DNA of 64,000 bases from Malania oleifera (GCF_029873635.1 NC_080419.1:74326597-74390596), one strand, 5' to 3'; shown: positions 1 through 11,891, counted from the first letter of the stretch. Numbers and translations: made by a program. The notes: generated by a model not told the origin, from the letters alone.

Positions 1-1786
1 CAACACAATTAAACACAATTAAATGTTCAATCTTCAGCCATACTATGAAAGTAAGAACAATCAAACAATTAGTCACAATTTCCAAACCAACACAACCAGT
101 TTGATTGCCAAATATAAATTTACTTCAGCACTATAAAATTGATGAAAGCATTCAAGATTAGTATATGTAACTTTCAGCTTTTATGTTGTGATCAGCCCTA
201 TAGTAAATATGAGTTTGAACAAACTCCTGTACATATAAAATTTCTTCTTCAATATAAAGTCCAATTACTCTTTCCAAACATCAGAATTCAAATAAACTCT
301 TAAGTTAATTTATCTTTGGGGTTTTTAGCTAAGTAACGTACTCCCGTATGGTTTCCGCAAAGAATGGTTCAACCAACGTACTACCTTTCGGTTTCTGCAA
401 CCCAAATCAAAATCAAACCTTAAGGTTTATTTAATTTCTAAATATACGTAGTTTATATGATTTTCAAATTCAAATCATCCACGCAATTTAAATAAGTACT
501 GAAAATAAAGAAAAAGGAAAGTGAGGGTGAGATGGAGATTTTTACGAGGTTCGGCTTATACCCAACCTACGTCCTTGCCTTTGGCAAACCACGAAAGGAT
601 TACTAAATCTGTTCCTTTAACAGGTGGAACAATACCTTTACAACACTCCTTGGTTAAGGCTACAGCCCACCTTCTCCAAACGATATTCCCTCGTCCGGTC
701 ACTCCTTACATAGGCTAGAGCCCGCCTCTCTAACCAATATCCCCATGCTTAGCCAACGATCCAAACAAACCTTGGAGTCGTCAATCTACAAGAAATAATT
801 CAAATAGATGCATAAAGATAATGCTCACACAAAGAGCTAATTAGTACAATTTACAAACTAATATACTTCAAATTCAAAATATCAAAAGAATAAAGTAAGA
901 AGCTCTATGTAAATATCACCGGATTACTTCTCTTTGATGAGGATCAAGAAATTAAATCAAATTTTTCAGAGAAGTTGTGTAAGCTCAAAGATTTCTCAAA
1001 ATTTTCGCAGCAATGCAAAGCTTTTAAAACAAATAACAAGAGCTTTGAGTAAAAGATATCTTGAAGGGATTTTCAATGCTTGGTATATTTTGATTCTCAT
1101 AAACCATGTGTATATCGGCTTCAAAAACACTTTCATTCGTGCTCCCCAAGTTTACTTGGAGTGCCCTCGAAGTTTCCAAAAATATTAGGGCGCAAGTCAA
1201 TCAAATTCGAAAAAGAGAAGTTTAAAATATCTACCCGTTGCCGTACTTCGGTTGCCTGAAGTGCAACCTTAGTAGGCTGAGGTATGTTCAAGAGCCTAAA
1301 GACACAGGGTCACACTCCTGAAGGTACACTACCTGTTTGATTTTCTTCAACAAAAATCTTCGGTTGCCTAAGGATTTAACCTCAGTCGCCTAGGCAGTAC
1401 ACAACCACTTTGCTTCTTTCTTTTTCAAAGACATTTGGTTTCTTGGCTTTCTTACTTTTGAAGAACATTTTCTGGAGTATTAAAATAAAGTCTCTAAGTA
1501 CTTACATGAAGATTTCCTAACAATATGAACATTTCTTGTTCTTTGAAACTTCATGATCATCTTGAAGCTTTAGGTTCATTTCATCTTCAGATGTTTTCGT
1601 GCTTCCCGGTTTGGTCACTTCTTGACACACCATACACCTTTAAGCTTGATAGTGATCTTTTGAAGCTTTGTCGAGTTTGGATTTTTTAAATTCCTGAAAA
1701 CATCATTACTTCAACACATAATGTCATCAACATTTTCTTCCTTTGTTATCATCAAAACAAGAGGTGAAAACCTTATTAGGCTAACA
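1..1786 (-). mobile_element. Sirevirus-type LTR, 3' end outside window (LTR E)
   Basis: Read on the minus strand this is a Ty1/copia Sirevirus-like LTR that begins with TGTTAGCC at 1786 and runs off the left edge. It is recognisable because 300-620 is the reverse complement of the same modules seen in the plus-strand solo LTRs at 18129-20304 and 25184-27231: the acgaggttcggc block and the two short 'acgtactcccgtatgg' type blocks. A weak TATA-like site lies near 1109-1118, with short repeats of the kind 'cggttgcctgaag' at 1230-1420 upstream of it. It abuts copia integrase coding sequence at 1787, so it probably inserted there. The duplication cannot be tested because the other end is off the window. 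The frames at 521-718 and 934-1188 within it are not genes. Confidence 0.8.
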
Positions 1787-3060
1787 GCACTGTAGAGAAC
1801 AAATCTGAAAACCAAATATTGTTTGCTACTGATCATCATGAAAATGTATACATCACTAGCCTCGATAACCTTGCTTCTCAACATGTTACTTGGATTTCTA
1901 CCATAAATGAGATTAGTTGGATTTGGCATAGAAAACTAGGACACGCAAACATGGACTTAATATCTAAACTTGTTAAGAAAGAATTAGTCAGGGGATTTCC
2001 TAAGACTAAATTCATGAAAGATAGAATCTGTGATGCATGCCAACTAGGAAAACAAGCAAAAATGAGCTTTAAGAAGAGAAACGAAATCTCTACTACTAGG
2101 TCACTTCAAATACTACACTTAGATTTATTTGGTCCAACCCCAATTCAGAGTTGAGGAGGAAAATCATACGCATTCGTCATGGTTGATGATTATTTAAGAT
2201 ATACATGGGTCCTATTTTTAGGTCACAAAGATGAAGTGTGTGAACAATTCATAAATATGTGTAAGAAAATTCAAAATGAAAGGGGTTATATTGTCACTAA
2301 AATCCGAAGTGATAGGGGTAGAGAATTTTAAAATCAAAGCATGGAAGACTACTGTAATTCATTAGGAATTGCTTATAATTTTTTGGCTCCTAGAACACCA
2401 CAGCAAAATGGTGTAGTTGAAAGGAAGAATAAGTCTATACAAGAAATGACCAGAACTATGCTTAATGAACATAAACTGCCTAAGTACTTCTGGGCTGAGG
2501 CAGTAAATACCGCCTGCTATGTTCTAAATAGAGTTTTGATTAGTCCATCTCTAAATAAGACTTCGTATGAATTATGGAATTGCCATAGACCAAACATATC
2601 ATATTTTCATGTCTTTGGCTGTAAATGTTTTGTACTTAGAGACAATGAACATTTAGGAAAGTTTGATGTGAAATCAAATGAAGGTATCTTCCTAGGGTAT
2701 GCCTTAGATAGTAAAGCCTACAGAATATACAACAAACGAAAACTAACCATTATAGAATCCATTCATGTAGTGTTCGATGAGTCAAATACCTTCTTAAAAA
2801 GGACTGATAAAGATGAAATTGAGATAAATAAGGAATTGGAAAAACTATCCATTAAAGATTATTCAGGAAAGAAAAATTAAATTAAGGAACCATCTACTGA
2901 AACTAATCAAATTGAAAATGAGGTTTATGAACCATCTAGAGAATGGAAGTATGTAAAGAATCATCCCATTGATCAAATAATAGGTGAACCATTACATGGA
3001 GTAGCCACACGATCCTCACTTAGGAATATGATTAGTCATTTTTCTTTTTTATCTTAAGAA
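1787..3060 (+). pseudogene. copia integrase (GAG-pre-integrase and core), broken
   Basis: This encodes the integrase part of a copia polyprotein, which inserts element cDNA into the genome. The zinc-binding H-x3-H...C-x2-C pattern is visible as HRKLGH and CDACQLGKQ near 1930-2055. The catalytic D, D, E are seen in LHLDLFGP, RSDRGREF and PQQNGVVERKN. The C-terminal block with FHVFGCKCFVL and GIFLGYA follows at about 2610-2700. The frame stays constant from 1787 to 3060 but carries stops at 2152-2154 (TGA), 2329-2331 (TAA) and 2878-2880 (TAA), and another TAA near 3056. Each looks like a point change in an otherwise well-preserved reading frame. It continues into the reverse transcriptase. Confidence 0.9.
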
Positions 3061-4260
3061 GAACATACGAATGTGAGTGAAGCAATTGAGGATGAACCAT
3101 GGGTGATGTTCATGCAAGAAGAGTTAAACCAGTTTGAGAGAAACAAAGTATGGACATTAGTTCCTAGACCCGAGGATAAGAAAATTATTGGAACAAAATG
3201 AATATATAAGAACAAGAAAGATGAACATGGGATAGTTGTTAGAAATAAGGCTAGGATATAACCAAGAAGAAGGAGCAAATTTTGAAGAAATGTTTGCACC
3301 TGTAACTAGAATGGAAGCCATTTCAATGCTTTTAGCCTATGCTACTTTTAAGGATTTCAAGTTATATCAAATGGATGTCAAAAGCGCATTTTTAAATGGC
3401 TACATAAGTGAAGAGGTATATGCAGAACAACCCCTAGGCTTTGAGAATCATAAGAATCCATATCATGTTTATAGACTAACAAAAGCCCTGTACAATCTAA
3501 AGCAAGCTCTTAGAGCTTGGTATGAGAGAATAAGCAGCTTTCTACTAGACAATGGACTTATCAGAGGAAGGATAGACACAACACTTTTCATAAAGTCTAA
3601 GAAAGATGACTTACTCCTAGTTCAAGTATATGTAGATGATATCATGTTTGGATCTACAAATAAAGACTTATGTAATGAGTTTGCTAGTACTATTCAAAAT
3701 GAATTTGAGATGAGCATAATGGGTGAACTAAATTTCTTCCTAGGACCTCAAATCAATCAAATGAAACATGGAATGTTTATAAATCAATCAAATTACATTA
3801 TAGATTTGCTCAAAAAGTTTAATATGGAAGATGGAAAAATACTTGGAATACCTATGAGCACTTCTTTGAAATTAGACAAAGATGAACAAGGTATACCAGT
3901 AGATGTCAAGCTCTATCATGGAATGATCAGTAGCTTACTTTATTTGACTACCAGCAGACCTAACATAATTTTTAGCGTATATTTGTGCGCAAGATTTTAG
4001 GCTGCACCAAAAGAGTCACATTTGTTAGTTGTCAAACGAAAACTTAGATACTTGATAGGGAACCGTTGAACTTGGGTTATGGTATCCTAAGTATACATTT
4101 TTTGAGATTATCAGCTATTTTGATGCTGATTTTACTAGTAGCAAAGTGGATAGGAAGAGCATGAGTAGTACATGTCATTTCCTAGGAAATTCGTCAGTCT
4201 CTTGGTTTTCCAAGAAGCAGAATTCAGTTGCTCTTTCCACAGCTGAGGCTGAATACGTAG
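3061..4260 (+). pseudogene. copia reverse transcriptase and start of RNase H, broken
   Basis: The reverse transcriptase keeps the QMDVKSAFLNG block (about 3370-3400) and the catalytic YVDDIMFGST block (about 3630-3655). The N-terminal part (EEPWV-like to KNKKDEHGIVVRNKAR, 3090-3255) is in one frame with a TGA in place of the usual Trp at about 3200. A small deletion near 3255, probably around 11 bases judged from the family pattern, shifts the frame to the one that runs 3236-4000. RNase H begins after a stop at about 3998-4000, with another frame change near 4065. It runs through DADFTSSKVDRKS and STAEAEYV until it is cut exactly at 4260 by the inserted gag-only element. It resumes at 11887-11892. 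Confidence 0.9.
4256..4260. repeat. target-site duplication, left copy (cgtag)
   Basis: The bases cgtag at 4256-4260 occur again at 11887-11891, exactly flanking the element 4261-11886, which starts TG and ends CA. Removing the element and one copy rejoins the RNase H reading frame (EAEYV followed by AGS-like residues). This confirms the insertion and both of its borders. Confidence 0.95.
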
Positions 4261-6240
4261 TGATTACGTACTTAAACTGCGTAATTAGACATTCTAATCC
4301 AAGTAATAGGGCTTATATTTTTAATTAAATGTCTAATTATGTACAATATTTTAAAAAAGTGCCCTATTTATCATTTTGGAGTTTTATTGAACAATTTATG
4401 AATTTTTGGTAATTTTTTATCGTAGGAAAATTCTTAGGAGCCAAAACTAGTACCAGTTCGTAATTCATGTATAACTTTTCCGTATGAGCTTCGATAGAGA
4501 CTACTCAAATTATTAAAGAAAGAAGAGAGGATTATCTACAACTTCCATGTTTTGAGTTTTGAGACAAACGGGCTCCAAGAAGGTCAAAACGGACCGTGTT
4601 TGCGGAGAACAAAAACTAAAACAAAGAAAATATATATATATATATATTTGTTTTGATGTGACTCGGCCATGCATAGCCACGTCGGGTTGGCTCGTCGGGT
4701 CCAGTAGAAACCCCCCTCTTCTTTATTTAAAAGCCCTTATTCTTCCCCTGTTTCCTATGCCTCTGTGCACCAGTTTCTACCCTACCCTCCTTTCTCTTAC
4801 TCTCTCTCTCTCCCTTGCTCCCTCTCTTACTCTCTATTCTTTGTTTCTCAGCCTCTTTTTTCAATCTCTTACTCTTCCCCCTATTCTCTTTCTCTCAGTC
4901 TCTATTTCTCCCTTACCTTCCTATAATAGCCACTTCAAGTACAGCCGAGGCAGCCATCTTCAAGACAGTAGGCACCCAGGGCAGCCCTTTATTCCAGCAC
5001 CTGCAACTCCCATGCACAGTACCAGCTGCATGAACCTCCCACGCACTTGAAAAAGCACCTTTGGCCACCTCTACACAGCCTCTGTGGCAGAAAACCAGCC
5101 ACCTGAGTAGCTCCACATAGCAGCCCCGAGCCTTTGTAGCAGTCCACAGCACACGGCCAGCCTCCTGCAACTCTTTTCTTTCCCTCTTCTCCTATCTCTT
5201 TCTTTTTATTTTATGTTAACTGTTATTTCTTTTTTAACCGTTGGATTTTATTAAAGACTTGGTTCTCTTATTCTATTATTTATTTATTTATTATTTATTT
5301 ATATGCTCATTTAAGTGTAGTTTCTTTTTAGTATTTAATTTTTATTGAACTTATTTATTTAATTAAATGAACCGCGGTTTAATTAGGGTCGATTTTATCA
5401 AAGTTCGTATTTTTCTTGTGTTTCGTTATCGTTCAAGTGTTAGGTTTGTTTTAATTTGTTGTCTTTTGTTTTATTGAGCAATGTGCCACCATGGAATTAA
5501 TTTGACTCAAAAATTGTGGATTGCAAGCATGAGTGGCTAAGTTCGGTAACTCAGGTTGTGGGTCAATGACCTTTGCTTTCCATGGTTTGCTAATTCTCAT
5601 ATGATATTATTGCTAAACTTTTATTTGGTTAAAACCGAAAGTTGAAGGCATCGCTGATAAATCGCTAGCTCTTATTTCTTATTTTGTTGTTGACGTTAAG
5701 CATATCAAAACCTTGATTTAATTTAGCATTTTCATCAACTAATTTTTGCATGACATTCGGTTGATGGTTAATGAGAGTTTATATTTTCTTCCGTTTGGAT
5801 GTGGAAAATTTACTCGATCTTTAATAATAAAATTTTATCTTATTAATGCCTTGATTGGATTAACAAGAAGAGGAGTAAGGCCTAGGGAATTAGAAAATGG
5901 TGGAAGCAAACAGACATTGAACCCGTAACCCGAGTGTTTAGTAAAATTGTTTAAATTAATCTGTTTAGTTTTGGTTACGTTACTAGATTTAAATTTTTGA
6001 AAAATTGAAAAAATTTCAGTCTCATTTTGATAGTTTACTTAAGCTCCTCCAATTTTATTTACTATTTTCAAAATCATAAAAGACCAAAACGACTTTCAAC
6101 CCACATTTTGTAGCAACAGGATTTCACTAATATTTCATAACTACTTTGATACTCAGTGGTCCCCGTGGAATACAATCCTGGACTCATCCTTGATACAACT
6201 TAACACTTCTGTACTTGGAAGCACAACTCAGAACGAATCA
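4261..6240 (+). repeat. 5' LTR of the gag-only Athila-like element
   Basis: This 1,980-bp LTR starts tgattacg and ends aacgaatca. A (TA)n run at 4630-4648 and a TATTTAAAAG sequence at about 4726-4735 precede a long CT-rich leader (4785-4915), which suggests a promoter and transcript start near 4740-4760. It pairs with 9996-11886. It contains a segment of roughly 100 bp (about 4628-4760) with the TATA-like site that is missing from the 3' copy. Apparent frames at 4559-5050 and 4913-5170 come from CT-rich composition and are not genes. Confidence 0.92.
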
Positions 6241-6246
6241 AGTTTT

Positions 6247-6264
6247 TGGCTCCGTTGCCGGGGA
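6247..6264 (+). other. primer-binding site, tRNA-Asp type
   Basis: The 18 bases tggctccgttgccgggga begin 6 bases after the 5' LTR. They match the complement of a plant tRNA-Asp 3' end with one mismatch at the fifth base. Athila and related gypsy elements use this primer, which supports the lineage call. Confidence 0.88.
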
Positions 6265-6508
6265 TCAATTGGTGTAATCAAAGTATTTCTCAGATTTTAG
6301 AGACGGTACTTATAGAGCTGTGAACATCTTCACAACCTGGGTGATATGTACATCATCTCCTTTGACCTGTTTGCTTTTATTGCATTTATACTGAACTTGT
6401 ATGACTGGTTGCGCTAGAGATAACACATTTAGACTAGTCAGGACAAACTCATCCATCTCATCATCGAGTGAACCTGTTTCACTTGAATCACTTGAATCAC
6501 CATCTGAC

Positions 6509-8305
6509 ATGCATAGCATCATGACTGAGAATGAACCTCATGATATGGAGAACCCTAATAGGACACTTAGATAATATTTCCAACCTGTTAGGATCAGCAC
6601 CCCATCCTGCATTATTCTACCTTTGAATGCAAATGCTTTTAATTTTAAACCTGGGATGATTCCATTATTACCTCATTTTCATGGCATTGAATCTGAAAAC
6701 CCATATTTGCATATTAAAGAGTTTGAAGAAGTGTGTTCCACATTCATGGATAGAACATCCACCAAGGAGGTAATAAGACTGAAATTATTTCCATTTTCTT
6801 TAAAAGACAAGGCAAAACCCTGGTTGAATTTCTTAAGACCAAGATCCATTGGGACTTGGCAAGAAATGCAAACTAAGTTTTTAAAGAATTATTTTCCCAT
6901 GTCAAGAACTAATACTTTGAAAAGACAAATCATGAATTTCTACCAAAAGGATGTGGAAACATTTTATCAGTGTTGGGAACATTTCAAAGACCTCTTAAAT
7001 GCATGTCCTCACCATGGGTATGAGAATTGGAGGGTCATCAGTTTTTTCTATGAGGGGTTGCAAACAAAGATGAGGCAATTTGTAGAAACAATGTGCAATG
7101 GTGAGTTTTTCAATAAAGGGCCTGAAGAAGCTTTTGACTATTTTGATTACTTGGCTGAAAACACCCAATCTTGGGATGTCTCTAATGTGTACGATAGATC
7201 TGAAAAGCAAAAATGCATTAGTGGGGGTGGTAAGTATCAATTGAAAGAAGTTGATGATTTGAATGCTAGGCTTGCATTGATGTCCAAAATTTTAGATTCC
7301 ATTGAGCTTGAGAAAGTAAATGAAATGCATGTTTTCCCTTCATCTTCTAAAAAATGCAGCATATGTGAGGATCTAAGGCATGTGATTGATGCATGTCCAA
7401 CTATTCCTGCTTTTGAGGAAGTTTTTCTTGATCAATCTAACCCGGTGTATATGATTTCTGAGATTTCTTATGAACCTTATTTTGATACTTACAATGCAAG
7501 TTGGAGAAGTCATCCAAATTTCAGCTGGAAAAATGACCAAGTGGGGCCATCTCCGCAGGGACAAAGTGAATACATTCCTTATGCAGCAGCTAGCCAAGGC
7601 TCGGGACCCTCTTACTTTGCAAATCAGCCTCCTCCAATGCAAAGAAGGGAAATAGAAGATCCCATACAGCAGCTAACTGTAAGCTTGCAACAGTTCATGG
7701 TAAGCCAAAATGTGATAAACTCTCAAATTTCTCAAGCCATCAACGAGATAAACACCGATTTGACTAGGCTGAACACATTATTGAATGCTTTGGAGATAGA
7801 TGAATCCCAATTTCAAGCCTAGCCAGATACTCAAGTGCAGATTGCAATCGTGGAACTATCATCCTCTATTGAAGCAAATGCCAATGATTGCAATGTCGAA
7901 ACAAATCTTAGCAGTAGTGAGGTGACTAGTGCACTAGATAAAGAAGTTGAGCAGAATGGTGAGAGTTTAACCTTCAAGGAACTAGGTATAAATTTTAATG
8001 TTGATGCTTCTGAAGAACCAAAGGTTAATGTTCTGAAAATTTTTTCTCAAAGACCGGTTCTTAAAGAAGTATATTTCCTAGAAAATATACTAGAAAAGGA
8101 TCCTTTCTTGTTAAAACAAGAAAGACAATTTGAAAATATGTTGTCTGATATTATGGAGAGCATTGATTTATTCAGAGATCATTTCTGTGTAGATAACAAA
8201 AATGACCCATTGTGGCGACCCAAATTTGGAGACCCGCCAGTTCAATTTATAAATTTGCCCTCACCAGACGAAATTCCTCCTGAGCCTCCTTTAGACACTT
8301 TGTGA
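6509..8305 (+). pseudogene. Athila/Tat-type Gag with two in-frame stops
   Basis: One frame runs from an ATG at 6509 (further ATGs at 6521 and 6545) to the stop at 8303-8305, broken only by TAA at 6572-6574 and TAG at 7820-7822. The longest open stretch is 6575-7819. Gag forms the virus-like particle and packages element RNA in the cytoplasm. The start has the YFQPV...STPSCI signature; the retrotransposon gag domain follows (PHFHGIESENPYLHIKEF, then KAKPWLNFL and CWEHFKDLLNACPHHGYENW, about 6680-7030). A zinc knuckle C-x2-C-x4-H-x4-C sits near 7358-7396 (CSIC...H...C). A glutamine-rich tail runs 7640-7820, and an acidic C-terminal segment after the TAG ends in PEIPPEPPLDTL-like sequence. No protease follows. 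Confidence 0.9.
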
Positions 8306-9983
8306 TGTTTTTCTTTCCTTTGTTTTCATTTTGTTTCATTCTGTCTTATTTTCAGTTTATTGATAGGTACATTTTTATTTATTTCATTTTTCCTTTTCCA
8401 TTACTTCTCCACCCATATACGCCCTACTTTTCTTGTGCACAATTTTTCTATTTCCCTTATGCTTCCACATTGAGGACAATGTTCCATTTTAGTTAGGGGG
8501 GAGGTGAGCATTTGCATGTGACACTGTGCACGTATACGTACTGGATTTATATTAAAAAAAATAAAAAAAAATTAAAAAAATCAAAAATCAAACAGAAAGA
8601 AAGAAAGAAAGGAAAAGTAGCGAGGAATTACATTGAATTATGCCAGGATTAACATTGACTCGTACCCTTCACATACCTGCATATAACCTAAAAACTACAC
8701 ACTTGAGTCATTTATGTGTAGTTTCTCTTTATATGACTTCATAACTCCATAAAGAATTGATTGGTAGTACACTGGTGTTAATATGACTATATAATTTATT
8801 GTATTTACACGGTATCTCATGAGGCTGAATAAACACATTCACGTGATTCACTACACTTACGGTTTCCTATGAGCACTAAGAGAACACCCGTGACGACTAT
8901 AACACCTTGTGAGATATCCTTGAACTATTTATCGTCCTTCTGAGTGTTAATATCAAAACAGAGTTCATAGAACTCAATTCTCTTCTTTCTAGATGATTCT
9001 TTGTATACTAGTCTCTGTTTTTGATTTGCTAGCCTAGAAGTGACATTTAGTGGGGAGATAGAAACCTAGGTCTTGTAGCCTACTCAAGATGTGAAGGTTG
9101 AGCCACCCCTAGAGATAGACTTAGTTCATGGACCACTATTCGAACTCATGAAGGCAACAAACGAAGTGTAATGATTTTCTTAATTAATCAAGAAAAAACA
9201 GAAAATCATTAATGATTACAAGAAAGAATAAGAAATAAAAATGCGCGTGAAATGAAATGCAAATGTCAACTCCACAAAAATATCACAAAAAGTCAAGGAC
9301 GCGACACATGTTCTCTATGTACGAAGATTCTTCAACCAATTAAGGCCTCAGATGTATTCACGAAAAGTTTGTGAATAAATTGATCTAGGGTGGTCACGAT
9401 TGGATATGGCGAGTAGGTGAGAAAATACTAGGGTGAAGGACCCGACACCTCATAGATAGGTTAGATCCTTCTCAGACTAGTCCACTCCATATACTTGGCG
9501 TTATTCCTTTTAGTATGTGGGATGTTTAATCATGACACTCCTCCTCACATATGATGAGTGAATCCATTCCTTTTGAGTGTTCTTGAGGGTATACCAGTTA
9601 GGCCGAGTCAAAGCAACCATTTTGTAGGTGTCCACCGGTATCCTAGGTGTACTGAGTCACACACATCACACACACCTCGAGAGTTCACCTATTTATACTC
9701 GAACTTATATGACCGTATTAATTCTGAATTGTATTGCTGGTTAACTTCATGTGAGTATATTGTTCTTAAATGACTTATAAACGATGAAACTTGCACGAGT
9801 GATGTGCGTCGGAGTTGTGTGTATTGAATATGAACAAGTTAGTGTGAAATTCAGTTATGTTCTTATATGTGAAACGGTATGGTTGTGTCGCATGTGCATT
9901 AATTTCATGTTCACTAGAGTTCATGGTTGTGGGCACTACCCTAAAATTCATTCACGTTATTTGCTAGAAACTAGCAAAACGTT
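8306..9983 (+). other. non-coding 3' interior of the gag-only element
   Basis: No coding sequence is seen here; short frames such as 9558-9773 lack recognisable motifs. A first polypurine tract (ttaggggggagg) lies at 8494-8505 just after the tgaggacaatg sequence that normally follows pol in Athila/Tat elements, so pol appears to have been lost between about 8305 and 8470. An A-rich run sits at 8555-8600. From about 8780 to the terminal polypurine tract the sequence is collinear with the reverse complement of 36334-37690 in another gag-only element (see findings). Confidence 0.75.
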
Positions 9984-9995
9984 AGTTGGGAGGTG
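9984..9995 (+). other. polypurine tract before 3' LTR
   Basis: The sequence agttgggaggtg directly precedes the 3' LTR start at 9996 and would prime plus-strand DNA synthesis. The same position in the element at 34775-41562 has aagttgggggttgc on the minus strand. Confidence 0.75.
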
Positions 9996-11886
9996 TGATT
10001 ACACACTTAAACTGTGTAATTAGGCGTTCTAATCCAAGCAATAGAGCTTATATTTTTAATTAAATGTCTAATTACATCCAATATTTTAGCAAGGTGTCAT
10101 ATTTATCATTTTTGAGTTTTATTGAACAATTTATGAATTTTTTGTAATTTTTTATCGCAGGAAAATTCCCAAGAGCCAAAACCGATACTAGTTCGTAATT
10201 CATGCATAACTTTCCTGTCTGAGCTCCAATCATGACAATTCAAATTTCTAAAGAAATATGAGAGGATTATCTACAACTTCCGTGTTTTGAGTTTTGAGAC
10301 AAACGAACTCCACGAAGGTCAAAACAGACTGTGTTTGCAGAGAACAAAAACTGAAAAAAAGAATAAAAAGAAAAAAAAAAAAACAGACTGTGTTCGCAGT
10401 AGGGTCTCTGCGCACCAGTTTCTACCCTACCCTCCTTTCTCTTACTCTCTCTTCCTTGCTCCTTTCTCTTACTCTTTGTTCTTTGTTTCTCAACCTCTCT
10501 TTTCAATCTTTTACTCTTCCCCCTATTCTCTTCCTCTCAATCTCTATTTCTCCCTTACCTTCCTGCAACAGCCACTTCAAGTCTAGCCAAGGCAGCCATT
10601 TTCAAGATAGTAGGCACCCCGAGCAACCCCCCTATTCCAGCACCTGCAACTCCCATGCATAGTATTAACTGCATGAACCTCCCACGCACCAGACAGAGCA
10701 CCTCCAGCCACATCTGCACAGCCTCTGTGGAAAAAAACCAGCCACTCGAGCAGCTCCACACAGCAGCCCCAAGCCTCTGCAACAATCCACAACCCACGAC
10801 CAACCTCTTGCAACTCTGTTCTTTCTCTCTCTTCTCTTATCTCTTTCTTTTTATTTTATGTTAACTGTTATTTCTTTTTAAACTGTTGGATTTTATTAAA
10901 GACTTGGTTCTCTTATTCTCTTATTTATTTATTTATTATTTATTTAGATGCTCATTTAAGCGTAGTTTCTTTTTAGTATTTAATTTTTATTGAACTTATT
11001 TATTTAATTAAATGAAGCTCGTTTTAATTAGGGTCAGTTTCATCAAAGTTCGTATTTTTCTTGTGTTTCGTTATCGTTCAAGTGTTAGGTTTGTTTTAAT
11101 TTGTTTTCTTTTGTTTTATTGAGGCAAAGAGCCACCGTGGAATTAATTTGTATCGAAAATTGTGGATTGCAAGCATGAGTGACTAAGTTTGGTAACTCAG
11201 GTTGTGGGTTAATGACATTTTCTTTGCATGATTTGCTAATTATCCTATGATATTATTGCTAAACTTTTATTTGGTTTAAACTGAAAATTGAAGGCATCAT
11301 TGATAAATCGCTGGCTCTTATTTCTTATTTTTTTGTTGACGTTAGGCACATCAAAACCTTGATTTAATCTAGGATTTTCATCAACTAATTTTTGCATAAC
11401 ATTCAGTTGATGCTTAATGAGAGTTTATATTTTCTTCCATTTGAATGTGGCAAATTTACTCGAGCTTTAGTAATAAAATTTTATCTTATTAATGCCTTGA
11501 TTGGATTAACAAGAAGAGGAGTAAGGCCTAGGGAATTAGAAAATGGTAGAAGCAAACAGACATTGAACCTGTAACCTGAGTGTTTGGTAAAATTGTTTAA
11601 ATTAATCTGTTTAGTTTTGGTTACGTTATTAGATTTACATTTTTGAAAAATTGATAAAATTTCAATCTTATTTTGATAGTTTACTCAAGCTCCTCTCATT
11701 TTGTTTGCTGTTTTCAAAATCATAAAAGACCAAAACGACTTTCAACCCACATTTTATAGCAATAGGATTTCACTAACCTTTCATAAATACTTTGATACTC
11801 AGTGGTCCCTATGGAATACGATCCTGGACTCATCCTTGATACAACTTGACACTTCTGCACTAGGAAGCACAACTCAAAACGAGTCA
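9996..11886 (+). repeat. 3' LTR of the gag-only Athila-like element
   Basis: This 1,891-bp LTR starts tgattacac and ends cgagtca, matching 4261-6240 along its length. It lacks the segment of roughly 100 bp holding the TATA-like site of the 5' LTR; an A-rich run at 10360-10383 stands in its place. It is followed by the duplication cgtag at 11887-11891. Confidence 0.92.
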
Positions 11887-11891
11887 CGTAG

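Larger units (their letters stand above)
4261..11886 (+). mobile_element. gag-only Athila-like Ty3/gypsy element (TR-GAG type)
   Basis: A complete 7,626-bp LTR retrotransposon with TG...CA ends, a 5-bp duplication (cgtag), two long LTRs (4261-6240 and 9996-11886), a tRNA-Asp-type primer site directly after the 5' LTR, a single gag-like coding region, and a polypurine tract before the 3' LTR. There is no trace of protease, reverse transcriptase, integrase or envelope in its 3.75-kb interior, so it would have needed enzymes from another element. This matches the terminal-repeat-with-GAG class described in plants. The LTRs differ at 7 of their first 62 bases by eye, all transitions, so the insertion is old and probably decayed through methylated cytosines. 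Confidence 0.92.

Noticed and set aside
4559-5050. 163-codon plus-strand frame and overlapping frames
   Set aside because: They cover the CT-rich leader of the 5' LTR; the same region in the 3' LTR does not keep the frame.
6310-6522. Acidic, serine-rich minus-strand frame opposite the start of gag
   Set aside because: The opposite strand is in the gag leader of a well-supported element; the acidic pattern reflects simple repeats of the tcacttgaa type.
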